A stretch of 64,000 nt of DNA from CAXQZM01 sp965229645 (GTDB lineage: Bacteria; Pseudomonadota; Alphaproteobacteria; UBA7985), in the NCBI GenBank assembly GCA_965229645.1, contig OZ245893.1, forward strand, positions 186,001 through 250,000, given 5' to 3'. Shown in pieces: positions 1 to 9,115 of the stretch. The notes beneath the pieces were generated by a model that was not told the origin of the DNA, made no database searches, and saw only the letters and a list, made by a program, of their open reading frames with translations. Position 1 is the first letter of the stretch. Each line of letters opens with the position of its first letter. A program made the position numbers and the translations under genes.

Positions 1-114
1 CAGGAATTGAACGCATATGTGTCACTTCAGAATGATTATGCTTTGGCAAGGCACGGTTTTCCTTTCGAAGTGACGGTGTGCGCGCGGAAGAAGCCTATTA
101 ATCCGCTGGGTTAA
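1..114 (+). CDS. C-terminal end of an unidentified protein (partial)
   Basis: An open frame enters from the left edge and ends with TAA four bases before the pseI-like gene. Only 37 residues are visible, ending in VCARKKPINPLG. A short hydrophobic strand followed by ARK is a common ending of class I SAM-dependent methyltransferases, but this is too little to assign a family. The tight spacing suggests co-transcription with the sialic/pseudaminic acid synthase, so it may be another gene of nonulosonic acid or surface polysaccharide synthesis. The function is not known from this window. Confidence 0.55.
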   Translation, partial: QELNAYVSLQNDYALARHGFPFEVTVCARKKPINPLG

Positions 115-118
115 GGGA

Positions 119-1129
119 ATGCTTAGTCCCTATATCGTATGTGAGTTGTCGGGAAATCACAACGGAGCAATTGATAGGGCGTTGTCCCTAGTTGATGCGG
201 CAGCAAGTACAGGTGCCAATGCGGTAAAATTGCAAACTTATACGGCGGATACGATCACTATTCGATGCGAAAGGCCCGAGTTTCGTGTCCATGGTGGACC
301 TTGGGATGGAATGCAATTACATGATGTTTATGAGAAAGCATCAACACCCTGGGATTGGCACAAAGCTCTGTTCGAGCGAGCTGCGCAACATGGGTTGGCG
401 TGTTTCTCGTCCCCATTCGATCACGGCGCGGTGGATTTCTTGGAAGAATTTAATCCCCCCATGTACAAAATCGCATCCTTTGAGATGTCCGATATACCTC
501 TGATCCGCAAGGCCGCAAGCACCAAGAAACCCTTAATTATGTCCACAGGCGTAGCTTCTTTTGGTGAGATCGAGGAAGCGATACGGGCGGGTCTAGAAGG
601 CGGGGCAGCAGATATTACTTTGCTGCATTGCGTTTCCTCCTATCCAGCACCCACCGCACAAATGAACCTCGCGAACATACAGACACTCAAACAAGCCTTC
701 GGCGTTCGGGTTGGCCTTTCTGATCATTCCATGAGTACGACGGTGCCAGTTGCGGCGGTGGCCTTGGGTGCGGAGGTGATTGAAAAGCACATGACCTTGT
801 CTCGCGCTGACGGCGGAATCGACTCGGGTTTTTCCCTAGAACCTGATGAGTTCCGCGCCATGGTCAGCGAATGCCGCCTAGCCGCCGAGGCGATTGGGAC
901 GCCGACTTACAATCGCGCAGGCATGGGGGGAGGCAATGCCTCGTTTAAGCGCTCCCTCTATGTCGTCAAAGATGTTAAGGCAGGTGACCCTTTGACCGCG
1001 ACGAATATACGATCTATTCGGCCAGGACTCGGCTTGGCACCAAAACACTATGATGAAGTGATCGGAAGAACCGCCCGTCGCGACCTGAGCTTTGGGGAAC
1101 CGCTCGATTGGTCGATGGTCAATGCTTGA
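119..1129 (+). CDS. pseI: Pseudaminic acid / N-acetylneuraminate synthase family protein
   Basis: 336 residues, the normal length of the NeuB/PseI family. These cytosolic enzymes condense phosphoenolpyruvate with a C6 amino sugar to make a nine-carbon nonulosonic acid (pseudaminic or sialic type) for flagellin or surface glycans. Visible marks are the N-terminal CELSGNHNG, the TIM-barrel segments with KLQTYTADTIT, SSPFD and CVSSYPAP, then GLSDHS and IEKHMTL. A C-terminal SAF/antifreeze-like domain follows (about 275-336, FKRSLYVVKDVKAGD to the end). The opening EISGNHNGS-like motif and the EKHMTLSR segment favour PseI over NeuB, but substrate choice cannot be decided from sequence alone. It starts at an ATG four bases after the preceding stop with GGG just upstream, so it is probably in an operon with the truncated gene. 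The other pse genes must lie to the left. Confidence 0.85.
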   Translation: MLSPYIVCELSGNHNGAIDRALSLVDAAASTGANAVKLQTYTADTITIRCERPEFRVHGGPWDGMQLHDVYEKASTPWDWHKALFERAAQHGLACFSSPFDHGAVDFLEEFNPPMYKIASFEMSDIPLIRKAASTKKPLIMSTGVASFGEIEEAIRAGLEGGAADITLLHCVSSYPAPTAQMNLANIQTLKQAFGVRVGLSDHSMSTTVPVAAVALGAEVIEKHMTLSRADGGIDSGFSLEPDEFRAMVSECRLAAEAIGTPTYNRAGMGGGNASFKRSLYVVKDVKAGDPLTATNIRSIRPGLGLAPKHYDEVIGRTARRDLSFGEPLDWSMVNA

Positions 1130-1263
1130 GCCGAGCGAGAAAATCAATCATATGGTTACATTGAAGGGGCGAGCTGCAGGTCCTGGAATGCAGCTGGGTA
1201 CTAACTTTACCACGGCAGAACGCCCTTCTTAATAGGGCGCGAGTATTTTTTGGATTCGATGAA

Positions 1264-1307
1264 TAATACCAGCGGCGACCTAGAATGACTCTTTTGTCCG
1301 CTGGTTT
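1264..1307. repeat. Short copy of dispersed repeat family B
   Basis: Between the convergent synthase and acyl-CoA synthetase genes lies a segment starting ATACCAGCGGCGACC, followed by AGAATGACTCTTTTG and ending in CCGCTGGT. The two ends are inverted relative to each other, giving a short imperfect hairpin. The same sequence recurs near 14285, 57364, 59650 and 59837. The rest of the 1130-1339 gap shows nothing I can name. Confidence 0.7.
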
Positions 1308-1339
1308 TAGCCGAGTATTTAATCCCCCAAACCCAGAGA

Positions 1340-3223
1340 TCAATACATGGTCTCAATCAAGTCTGCGTACTTGGTTTCGACGAGGGCGCGCTTCAGTTTC
1401 ATGGTGGGGGTCAATTCTTCGTCTTCGGCTTGCAACAGTTTGTCGATCAGGCGGATTTTTTTGATTTGCTCCACGCGGGCGTAGTTGGCGTTGACACGGG
1501 CGACTTCCGCCTCGATCAGCTTAACCACTTCAGGTGCCGCGCACAGGCTGGTGAAGCTGGAAAAAGCGATGGCGGCGTCCTGGGCGAATTTTTCGACATT
1601 GTCCTGGTCGATCATGATCAGCGCCGATAGGAACTTGCGCCGATCCCCGATCACGACCGCATCGGAAATGTAGGGTGAGAACTTAAGATCGTTCTCCAGC
1701 TCGGCAGGAGTGATATTCTTACCGCCCGCGGTGATGATGATGTCTTTGATCCGGCCCGTGATGGTCACGAAGCCTTGCGGGTCCTTATGACCCATATCGC
1801 CGGTTTTGAGCCATCCGTCGGGCGTAAAGGTTTCGGCGGTCTTTTCGGGCAAGTTGCGGTATCCCTGAAATACGTGGGGTCCGGTGACCTGAACTTCCTG
1901 GGTCTCTGGATCGACGCGCACGTTCGCATGCGGCGTAGCTTGGCCGACGGTGCCGACCCGATGCGCGCCTTCGCGGTTCAGCGTGCCGATTGCCACGGTC
2001 TCGGTTTGCCCCCAACCCTCATAGATCGGCACGCCCATGGCCCAGAACCATTTGAGCAAGTCGGGGGAAATCGGGGCGGCGCCAGAGTTGGCGCGCTTGA
2101 CCTTGTCCATCCCCATGGCCCGGCGCATGTTGGCCAGCACCAACCAATTCGCAAGGGCATAGCGCGCCCGCACCAGCGGCGGCGCAGGTGTGCCCGCCAA
2201 AGCGTAGTTGGCCCAGGCCTCGCCCTGGCGCAGCGCCCATCCATAGAGGGTTTGGCCCAAGCGCGTGGCGTCGGTCATGCGCAAGTTGACCGTGCTATAG
2301 ACCTTCTCCCAGACCCGTGGGACGCCCGTCAAATAGGCAGGCGATACATCGCGCATATTGTCAAAGATGGTTTCGGGGCTCTCGGCGTAGGCGACCACGG
2401 ACCCCAGGAACAGCGGCAGGTAGAGCGCGTTGACCCGTTCCCAAATGTGGGCGAGGGGCAGGAAGGAAAATTGATCCTCGCCCGTTTCCAGCCCAAACAT
2501 CTCGTAAGCGGCTTTGCCCGCGGCGATGACATTGGCCCCGCTAATTTGCGCGCCTTTGGGCGGGCCTGTGGTGCCCGATGTATAGACCAGCAGCGCAACG
2601 TCAGCGGGGTCGCGGGCCTCAATTTCCGCGTTCAAATCAACCTGCGCATGAGCTTCGGTATCCTGGGTCCAATCCTCCCAAAATACCACTTTGGGGTGCG
2701 CGAAGCTTTCTAAGCCTTTGCGGTCGAAAACGCAGACCCGCTCGACGCTTGGGCAGTCCTGTTCGATCTTGAGGAATTTGTCCAACTGCTCATCGTTTTC
2801 AACGAAGAGGAAACGTGTCGCAGAATCGCGCAAAATGTAGGCGCACTGGCTGGGCGCGTCGGTTTGGTAGATGCCGATGGTTTGCCCGCCCAGGCATTGG
2901 GTCGCCATATCGACGTAGGCCCATTCTTTGCGGTTTTCACTCAGAACAGAAACCCCGTCGCCAGGTTGAAACGCGCACGCCTTTAGCGCGCTGGCAAGGC
3001 GACGGACCGCGTCCCAGTAGGCGTTCCAGGAATAGGATTCCCAAATGCCATAGTGCTTTTCACGGTGCGCGGGCGCGTCGGCGCGTTGGGTGACGCAGGC
3101 GCGAAACAGGCGCGCTATATGATCGTGGCCGTCGAAGGCCCTATAGTCGCGAAAGATGCGGGGCTCTGCGCCCGTTGGCAAGGGTTTGAGGGTCAAGGAA
3201 ACCTCTTCCAGGCTTGGAGGCAC
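1340..3223 (-). CDS. Long-chain acyl-CoA synthetase (AMP-forming)
   Basis: About 627 residues. It activates a carboxylic acid to its acyl-CoA with ATP through an acyl-adenylate in the cytoplasm. The ANL-superfamily marks are clear: P-loop-like YTSGTTGPPKG, the GWGQTET adenylate motif, KTGDMG, and the hinge GRIKDIIITAGGKNITP. The length and the C-terminal insert fit the FadD15/eukaryote-like long-chain branch rather than short FadD. The frame stays open back into livF, so the start is uncertain. I place it at a GTG (base 3223) just after the livF stop, since no in-frame ATG lies between that stop and the conserved region; a TTG is immediately upstream. It is the last gene of the liv-type operon. 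In many alphaproteobacteria such synthetases accompany ABC importers that take up carboxylic acids, so ligase-coupled use of the imported acid is a reasonable inference. Confidence 0.85.
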   Translation of the reverse strand: MPPSLEEVSLTLKPLPTGAEPRIFRDYRAFDGHDHIARLFRACVTQRADAPAHREKHYGIWESYSWNAYWDAVRRLASALKACAFQPGDGVSVLSENRKEWAYVDMATQCLGGQTIGIYQTDAPSQCAYILRDSATRFLFVENDEQLDKFLKIEQDCPSVERVCVFDRKGLESFAHPKVVFWEDWTQDTEAHAQVDLNAEIEARDPADVALLVYTSGTTGPPKGAQISGANVIAAGKAAYEMFGLETGEDQFSFLPLAHIWERVNALYLPLFLGSVVAYAESPETIFDNMRDVSPAYLTGVPRVWEKVYSTVNLRMTDATRLGQTLYGWALRQGEAWANYALAGTPAPPLVRARYALANWLVLANMRRAMGMDKVKRANSGAAPISPDLLKWFWAMGVPIYEGWGQTETVAIGTLNREGAHRVGTVGQATPHANVRVDPETQEVQVTGPHVFQGYRNLPEKTAETFTPDGWLKTGDMGHKDPQGFVTITGRIKDIIITAGGKNITPAELENDLKFSPYISDAVVIGDRRKFLSALIMIDQDNVEKFAQDAAIAFSSFTSLCAAPEVVKLIEAEVARVNANYARVEQIKKIRLIDKLLQAEDEELTPTMKLKRALVETKYADLIETMY

Positions 3224-3248
3224 CAAAGGTGCGGGGTCTTGGCCTGGG

Positions 3249-4016
3249 TCATCGCCAGGTCTTCTTGCGCTTGTAGCGTTTTTCGGCGAGGCCGCTGGTC
3301 TCCCCCTGACCCAAGTAAAACTCGCGTATGTCGTCCGAGGCTGCGAGGTCGGCGCAGGTTCCGTCCATGACAATGCGCCCGAGCTCAAGGACGTAACCGC
3401 GATGGGCCGCCTGCAGGGCGACTTGGGCATTTTGCTCAACGAGGAGGAGGGTCACGCCCTGGTCCCCGTGCAGGCGTTCTAGGATGGCAAAAATTTCCTG
3501 AACCAGCAGAGGCGAGAGGCCGAGCGAGGGTTCGTCCAAAATCATGAGTTGCGGACGCGCCAACAAGCCGCGGGCGATCGCCAGCATCTGTTGCTGGCCC
3601 CCCGACAGCAGCGACGCGCGCTGGTCCTGACGCGCGCGCAGAATAGGGAAGTAGTCATAGACCTGTTCAAAATCCCGCGCCACCGCATCGCGGTCGGTGC
3701 GCGCATAGGCCCCCATCAGCAAGTTTTCGGCGACGGTGAGGAACGGAAAAATCTCCCGTCCCTCGGGAACATGCGCCAGGCCCATGCGCGCGACTTGATC
3801 GGGTTGGCGGTTGCTGATGTCGGCTCCGGCCAACGTGATCCGCCCGCGCGTGGGGCTCAAAACCCCCGAAATCGTTTTCAGCGTAGTGGACTTCCCCGCG
3901 CCGTTGGCGCCGAGCAGGCAGACAAAGTCGCCTTCGGTGACGGTTAGGGAGATGCTTTTGAGGGCCTGGATCGGTCCGTAGAAGGTTTCCAGGTTTTCAA
4001 CCGCGAGCAAGGTCAT
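3249..4016 (-). CDS. livF: Branched-chain amino acid-type ABC transporter, ATP-binding protein LivF
   Basis: 255 residues. One of the two cytoplasmic ATPases of a LivFGHM-type importer. Walker A reads GANGAGKST (about 36-44), the signature LSGGQQQ is followed by Walker B LMILDEPSLGLSP, and the switch region ends in VEQN. LivF-specific features are the N-terminal AVENLETFYG and the segment ARMGLAHVPEGREIFP. The C-terminal tail is strongly basic (KRYKRKKTWR). The ATG overlaps the livG stop by four bases. The stop is followed within about 25 bases by the acyl-CoA synthetase. Confidence 0.92.
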   Translation of the reverse strand: MTLLAVENLETFYGPIQALKSISLTVTEGDFVCLLGANGAGKSTTLKTISGVLSPTRGRITLAGADISNRQPDQVARMGLAHVPEGREIFPFLTVAENLLMGAYARTDRDAVARDFEQVYDYFPILRARQDQRASLLSGGQQQMLAIARGLLARPQLMILDEPSLGLSPLLVQEIFAILERLHGDQGVTLLLVEQNAQVALQAAHRGYVLELGRIVMDGTCADLAASDDIREFYLGQGETSGLAEKRYKRKKTWR

Positions 4017-4798
4017 GGGCGTGCCCCGCCCAAATAGGCTTCGATGACCCGTGGGTGGCTCGTGACCTCTTGCACCGTTCCCGTCGCCAAAAATTGCCCT
4101 TCTGCCATCGCAAGAACCCGATCAGAAACGCGGCGCACGAGCCCCATGTCGTGTTCAACCATGATCAAGGTGATGCCGAAGATTTTTCTGATGTCCGAAA
4201 TCCAAAAGGCAAGATCGGCGGTTTCTTCGGACGACAAGCCCGATGCAGGTTCGTCGAGCAGCAAGAGCTTGGGTTCGATCGCGAGCGCGCGGCCAATTTC
4301 GACGATTTTTCGCACCCCATAGGGCAGGCTCGCGACGAGTTGATCGCGGTAGGGGGCAAGTTCCAAAAAATCGATCACTTCTTCGACGGCGCGACGATGG
4401 GCGCGTTCCGCCCGCTTGACGTGGGGGAAGAACAGCAGATCCTCAACGAAATGCGTCCGACCATGGCACATGCGCCCGACCAGCAAGTTCTGCAGCACGG
4501 TGGCGTGATCGAACAATTCGATATTTTGAAAGGTGCGCGCGATGCCCTTGCGCGCGATGCCATGGGCGGGGGTGGTCAAAAGGTTTTGCCCCTCAAACAG
4601 GATCTGGCCGCGCGTAGGATCATAGAGCCGCGAAAGCATGTTTACCACCGTGGTTTTCCCAGCACCGTTGGGTCCAATCAGGGTAAAAATCTCCCCCGCC
4701 GCGACCTCAAAGCTCAGACCATCGACCGCTCGAAGGCCGCCGAATTGAATGGTAAGGTCGTTGACGCTTAGCATCGAACTTGACTTGGGACTCGTCAT
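4013..4798 (-). CDS. livG: Branched-chain amino acid-type ABC transporter, ATP-binding protein LivG
   Basis: 261 residues. Second ATPase of the importer. Walker A is GPNGAGKTT. The signature is replaced by the LivG-typical LPYGVRKIVEIGRAL, followed by Walker B LLLLDEPASGLSSEE, and EHDMGLVRRVSDRV marks the His switch. The conserved ARTFQNIELFDHATVLQNLLVGR helps separate LivG from LivF. The ATG at 4798 is used here; a second ATG eight codons in (MLSVNDLTIQFGG) aligns better with family starts. livM ends 13 bases upstream. Confidence 0.92.
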   Translation of the reverse strand: MTSPKSSSMLSVNDLTIQFGGLRAVDGLSFEVAAGEIFTLIGPNGAGKTTVVNMLSRLYDPTRGQILFEGQNLLTTPAHGIARKGIARTFQNIELFDHATVLQNLLVGRMCHGRTHFVEDLLFFPHVKRAERAHRRAVEEVIDFLELAPYRDQLVASLPYGVRKIVEIGRALAIEPKLLLLDEPASGLSSEETADLAFWISDIRKIFGITLIMVEHDMGLVRRVSDRVLAMAEGQFLATGTVQEVTSHPRVIEAYLGGARP

Positions 4799-4811
4799 GG
4801 AACCAGGCGCT

Positions 4812-6029
4812 TCATCTCAGCCGGTCGGTCCGGGCGTAGGTGCGCTGGCGCCGGAACGTGCCCGCGCGGTAAAACGGGAAGGTTTGGAAGAAAGCTTCGG
4901 TTTTTTTCCAGCGCGCATAGAGGCCCAAGGGCTCGTAGAACAGAATCAGCAGTACCAGCAGGGCAAAGAATATGTCGCCCAAGCCGCCGATGTTGAATAC
5001 CCACGCCAGCGCGGCGGCAAGGGTGCCACCGCCCCCAGCGGCCCAGGCGTCAAAGGCCCCCGCCAAACCAGGGAACAAAATCTCCCGCAAACCGACGTAA
5101 GTGACGGCGCCCAAAATGGCCCCATGGATCGACCCCAAGCCCCCGACCACGATGATCAGCAGCAACACGATGGAGGTGATGAAGTTGACAGACTCGGGCG
5201 CAACCAGACCGTCGTTGTAGGAATTGAAAACGCCCGCCAGCGCGCCGATTGCTGCCGACAGGGCCATGGCGAGCGATTTGGTATGGTTGAGGTTGATGCC
5301 CATGGATTGGGCCGACACTTCTGAATCGCGGATCGCAATCAGGGCACGGCCCAGCCGCGAGCGCTGCAAATTGTTCATGAGCCAGATAACAAAAATGAGC
5401 GCCATGAGGGCGCCGTAATAAAGGGCGTATTTGGACAGGGATCGCGTCAGCAGCAGCATGTCGCGGCGATTGTCGGGGTCAGATTCGGTCAGCAGCAGCG
5501 CTAAGGGTTGGAACAGGGCGAGGAACCAGCTGTCTTGGCCGATAAACTTCGGCGTCTGAAACCCATTGCCCCCGCCCATAAAGGCCCATTGCTTGAACGC
5601 TTGTTCGACAAACAGGACGAATAGCAAGGTGGTAATGGCGAGCGTCACGCCACTCATGCGCAAGGTCGGGCGGGCGAGGACGTAGCCCAGCAGGCCAATC
5701 GCCAAGGGTGTGATGACAAAGCTGGCAGCCCAGGGGAGGCCCAGTTTTAGGAGGAAATGCACACAGTAGGCCCCAAGGGCGAAAAAGGCCCCATGTCCCA
5801 AGCTGACCTGTCCCGTATAGCCCGTCAAAATCATCAGGCCCATGGAGCACATGGCGAAAGTGAGGATATGGATCACATGTTTGAGCGTCGCCGCCTCCAC
5901 CCCAGCCCACATGAAATAGAGCGGGAGGAGCAAGGCGATCATGAGCCATAGCAGCGTCCCGCGCACGTAGCCGCTGTGTTTCAAGAGGCGAATGTCGTCA
6001 TCGTAGGACTGTTTGAACAAGAACCGCAT
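4812..6029 (-). CDS. livM: Branched-chain amino acid-type ABC transporter permease LivM
   Basis: 405 residues, multi-spanning inner-membrane permease. The hallmark GYTGQVSLGHGAFFALGAY lies near residues 70-88, and the EAA-like loop region includes GINLNHTKSLAMALSAAIGALAGVF. The C-terminal hydrophobic segment ends with DIFFALLVLLILFYEPLGLYARW. The first 30 residues are a cytoplasmic extension before the first helix. The C-terminal tail is unusually basic, with TFRRQRTYARTDRLR. It lies six bases after livH. Confidence 0.9.
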   Translation of the reverse strand: MRFLFKQSYDDDIRLLKHSGYVRGTLLWLMIALLLPLYFMWAGVEAATLKHVIHILTFAMCSMGLMILTGYTGQVSLGHGAFFALGAYCVHFLLKLGLPWAASFVITPLAIGLLGYVLARPTLRMSGVTLAITTLLFVLFVEQAFKQWAFMGGGNGFQTPKFIGQDSWFLALFQPLALLLTESDPDNRRDMLLLTRSLSKYALYYGALMALIFVIWLMNNLQRSRLGRALIAIRDSEVSAQSMGINLNHTKSLAMALSAAIGALAGVFNSYNDGLVAPESVNFITSIVLLLIIVVGGLGSIHGAILGAVTYVGLREILFPGLAGAFDAWAAGGGGTLAAALAWVFNIGGLGDIFFALLVLLILFYEPLGLYARWKKTEAFFQTFPFYRAGTFRRQRTYARTDRLR

Positions 6030-6035
6030 GGCGGG

Positions 6036-7001
6036 TCAGACCTTTTTCGCCTGCGTTTGCGCAAACAGACCCGACGGTCTCGCGAGGATCACAATCAACA
6101 GAAAAATCAAGCCTGCATTGGCGCTGATCAGGGGATGGACCCCCGACAAGGTCTTGACGAAGTTATCGACGACGCCGAGCATGAGCGCGGCCAGCACCGC
6201 CCCCTGCAGGGAGCCCAATCCGCCGATAACCGCCGCCGCGTAGGCCATGATGCCGCCGGTCAAGGACAAGCCAACCGAGGAGGTAAAGGTTTTCGACATG
6301 GCGAACAGAACGCCAGCGAAGGCGGAGATGGCTGCCGCCAGGCCCCAGACGAAGGTATTGAGGGCGCGCACGTTGATGCCTTGATAGAGGGCGGCCAACT
6401 GGTTCTGCGCGCTGGCTTGAATCGCGATGCCCGTGCGCGTTCGCGACAGGAAATAAAACAGACCGAGCAGCACCGTCAAAGCGCCCGCGATCAGGACCAA
6501 GTCGAACGGATCGATCGACACGCCCCAAAACCCGATCTGGTCCCCCAGCGGCGGGGGCCGAAGCGACTCTTCTTGGGGGAACCGCCCCTGCATGAAGTAG
6601 GTGACCGCATCGACGCCCAGGCGCAACATGAAGCCCAGCGCGATGGTGATCATGACCGTGGCCAGGGGGGACTGGCCCGCCATGCGGCGGAAAATCACCA
6701 CATCCAAACCTGCGCCAAATAGGCCGACGATAAGGATGGCCCCGAGCATAACGAGGCCCCAGGACGCGCCGAGCGCTTGCAGGCCCAGGCCGACAAACAT
6801 GGCCAGCATCATAATATCGCCCTGGGCAAAATTCACCGTCTCGGTCGCACGGTAAATGAGGACAAACCCAAAGGCGATCAGGGCGTATTGAAACCCCGTC
6901 GCCAAGCCCGCCACTACGATCTGGGGCAAATCGTGCAACACAGCGAGCCAATCTTGGGTAAAGAATGGGGCTAGTGCTTGCCAGATTGTGTCCAAAGCCA
7001 A
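6036..7001 (-). CDS. livH: Branched-chain amino acid-type ABC transporter permease LivH
   Basis: About 321 residues, the second permease. The family signature GLATGFQYALIAFGFVLIYRATETVNFAQGD near residues 33-63 is clear, as are GLAAAISAFAGVLFAMSK and the C-terminal ARPSGLF. No ATG is available in front of the conserved part. The candidates are TTG at 7001 and TTG at 6995, with a GGGAAGG Shine-Dalgarno on the minus strand whose spacing suits the second TTG better. First gene of the operon livH-livM-livG-livF-acyl-CoA synthetase. No LivJ/LivK-like periplasmic binding-protein gene is present next to it, so the substrate receptor must be encoded elsewhere. Confidence 0.88.
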   Translation of the reverse strand: MALDTIWQALAPFFTQDWLAVLHDLPQIVVAGLATGFQYALIAFGFVLIYRATETVNFAQGDIMMLAMFVGLGLQALGASWGLVMLGAILIVGLFGAGLDVVIFRRMAGQSPLATVMITIALGFMLRLGVDAVTYFMQGRFPQEESLRPPPLGDQIGFWGVSIDPFDLVLIAGALTVLLGLFYFLSRTRTGIAIQASAQNQLAALYQGINVRALNTFVWGLAAAISAFAGVLFAMSKTFTSSVGLSLTGGIMAYAAAVIGGLGSLQGAVLAALMLGVVDNFVKTLSGVHPLISANAGLIFLLIVILARPSGLFAQTQAKKV

Positions 7002-7115
7002 ACCTTCCCAACCGTTGCGAGCGCAGGTTAGGCTGCGAAGCCGTCGCTGTCAAACGCCTGCGCGGTTTTCGCCTAAAACCAGAAAGGGGAGGCGGGTTCT
7101 GACAAAGATCGAGAC

Positions 7116-7439
7116 CTAGTGTCGTAAATCCGACTTTATTTCGTAAGTTCCGCCACGACGGTCGAACAGATCGGTTACCGAGGGATGCTCAACGGGTTCA
7201 GGGTCTTCATCGATCTGCAAGTTCTGCTCGGACACATAGGCTTCGTAGCAGCCGTCGGAGTTTTGCGCGAGCAGGTGGTAAAAGGGTTGATTTTTTACCG
7301 GTCGCTGATCGAGTGGGATCGACTGGTACCATTCTTCCGAACTGGAAAAAATCGGGTCCACGTCGTAAATCACCCCGCGAAACGGGAACGTCTTGTGACG
7401 CACTACTTGCCCCAAACCAAATTTCGCTCGACCGCTCAT
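7116..7439 (-). CDS. hspQ: Heat shock protein HspQ
   Basis: 107 residues, a little above the usual 105. HspQ (also called YccV, hemimethylated-DNA-binding family) is a small soluble beta-barrel-like protein; in enterobacteria it acts as a substrate and specificity factor for Lon and affects DnaA stability. The characteristic stretches are KFGLGQVVRHKTFPFRGVIYDVDPIF, EEWY, PFYHLLAQN and YVSEQNL. It is a single-gene unit between the liv operon and pckA. Confidence 0.9.
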   Translation of the reverse strand: MSGRAKFGLGQVVRHKTFPFRGVIYDVDPIFSSSEEWYQSIPLDQRPVKNQPFYHLLAQNSDGCYEAYVSEQNLQIDEDPEPVEHPSVTDLFDRRGGTYEIKSDLRH

Positions 7440-7564
7440 GCGGACCCTATTGGCCCAAAGTGCTGTGGAATTTCAAGCCAAGGCGCGCAAGAATTTGACC
7501 CCGTGCAGGCAGCTTGTGGCAAGTGTTGCCCCTTTACGCCGCGCGCTCGCGGCACGGGTCCCCT

Positions 7565-9115
7565 TTAAGCTGCCGATTCGAGGGCAGGGTGCGTAGGCCG
7601 TGTCCGCAACCCATAGCCTTGCAAACGTGTTTCAAACTGGTTCCGAAGCGCCGTCGCCGCCTGATCATAAGCAGTTGAATTTGACCAGTTTTTTTTCGGG
7701 TGCAAAATCGACGCGGGAACGTCGGGACACGCCCGCGGGATCGACAAACCAAAGACGCTTTCGGTCTCAAATTCCTGGCGGTTAAGGGCGTTTGCCAAGA
7801 CAGCGCGAATCAGGGCACGTGTCTGAGTCAAGGAAATTCTGCGACCAACGCCGCAGCCCCCGCCGATCCATCCGGTGTTCACCAGCCACACTTGGGTGTC
7901 GTGTTGGGTCAGTTTTGACCGCAACAAATCCGCGTAAGCCTGCGGCGCCCGAGGCATAAAGGGCGCGCCGTAGCAGGTGGAGAAGGTTGCCTCGGGTTCT
8001 TTTCCCAGGCCCTTTTCCGTGCCCGCCACCTTGGAGGTGTAGCCCATCAAAAAATGTTCCACGGCTTGATCGGGGGACAAGGCCGCAAGCGGCGGCAGCA
8101 CACCAAAGGCATCCAGCGTTAAAAATAGAATGTGGCGCGGGTGGGATCCCGTGCCGCTTTCAACGCGTTGGCCCATATGGTGCAAGGGATAGGCGCAGCG
8201 GGTATTTTCGGTCAGCGACGTATCGCCATAGTCTGGTGCGCTCGTCGCGTCCAAAACCACGTTTTCCAGGATGGCCCCAGGCCGCGAGGTCGCGGCGTGA
8301 ATCTCGGGCTCTTGTTCCGCGCTCAGGTTGATCGCTTTGGCGTAACACCCGCCTTCAAAATTGAAGATGCCCGTCTCCCCCCAACCGTGTTCGTCATCGC
8401 CAATCAAACGACGGTCGGAATCGGCCGAAAGGGTGGTCTTGCCCGTACCAGATAGGCCGAAGAATAGCGCCGTATCGCCCGCAGGTCCTGCATTGGCGCT
8501 GCAATGCATGGGCAACACGCCGTCACCGGGCAAAATAAAGTTGAGCAAGGAAAAGGCCGATTTCTTGATTTCCCCCGCGTAGGCGGTACCGCCGATCAAG
8601 ATCAGTCGTTCGCAAAAGTTCAGAACGACGAACGTGCCCGTGCGCGTGCCGTCCTCTTGCGGGACCGAGTCGAGACTGGGGCATTGAATAAGGGTCCAAT
8701 CGGCCTGGAAAGTCTCCAGTTCCTGGCGTGTTGGGCGTTGCAGCAGGGTCCGCGCGAAGGCAGCGTGCCAGGCTTGCTCGCACACCACGCGGAGGCCGAC
8801 ACGGTGGTCGTCATTTGCCCCGACAAACAGGTCCTGACGATAGAACTGTCGTCCAGCCATATGGCGCGCGACTCGCGCCTTCAGGCGGGCAAAATGCTCG
8901 GGCGACAGGGCCTGGTTGGCCGCCCCCCAGTTCACGAGGCTCGTCGTTTTGGCGTCGCGCACGATGAATCGATCCTGCGGACTGCGGCCCGTGTGGACGC
9001 CCGTGCGGGCGCAAAAGGCCCCGCTGGAGGCAAAGACGCCCTCGCCAGCCTTGACGGCGAGGTCGAGCAAGACTTTGCGAGAAAGGTTGGCCTTGAGGGT
9101 GGCGCGAGAGAGCAT
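7565..9115 (-). CDS. pckA: Phosphoenolpyruvate carboxykinase (ATP)
   Basis: 516 residues, slightly shorter than the usual 525-540. It converts oxaloacetate plus ATP to phosphoenolpyruvate, CO2 and ADP, the first committed step of gluconeogenesis. The ATP-type motifs are intact: substrate-binding HTGRSPQDRF (41-50), Lys-containing YAGEIKKSAF, kinase-1a GLSGTGKTT (220-228), kinase-2 LIGDDEHGW (237-245), and the adenine-binding TGWIGGGCGVG region. It stands alone, divergent from the KAS III-like gene. The ChvG/ChvI two-component genes often next to pckA in alphaproteobacteria are not seen here. Confidence 0.96.
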   Translation of the reverse strand: MLSRATLKANLSRKVLLDLAVKAGEGVFASSGAFCARTGVHTGRSPQDRFIVRDAKTTSLVNWGAANQALSPEHFARLKARVARHMAGRQFYRQDLFVGANDDHRVGLRVVCEQAWHAAFARTLLQRPTRQELETFQADWTLIQCPSLDSVPQEDGTRTGTFVVLNFCERLILIGGTAYAGEIKKSAFSLLNFILPGDGVLPMHCSANAGPAGDTALFFGLSGTGKTTLSADSDRRLIGDDEHGWGETGIFNFEGGCYAKAINLSAEQEPEIHAATSRPGAILENVVLDATSAPDYGDTSLTENTRCAYPLHHMGQRVESGTGSHPRHILFLTLDAFGVLPPLAALSPDQAVEHFLMGYTSKVAGTEKGLGKEPEATFSTCYGAPFMPRAPQAYADLLRSKLTQHDTQVWLVNTGWIGGGCGVGRRISLTQTRALIRAVLANALNRQEFETESVFGLSIPRACPDVPASILHPKKNWSNSTAYDQAATALRNQFETRLQGYGLRTRPTHPALESAA

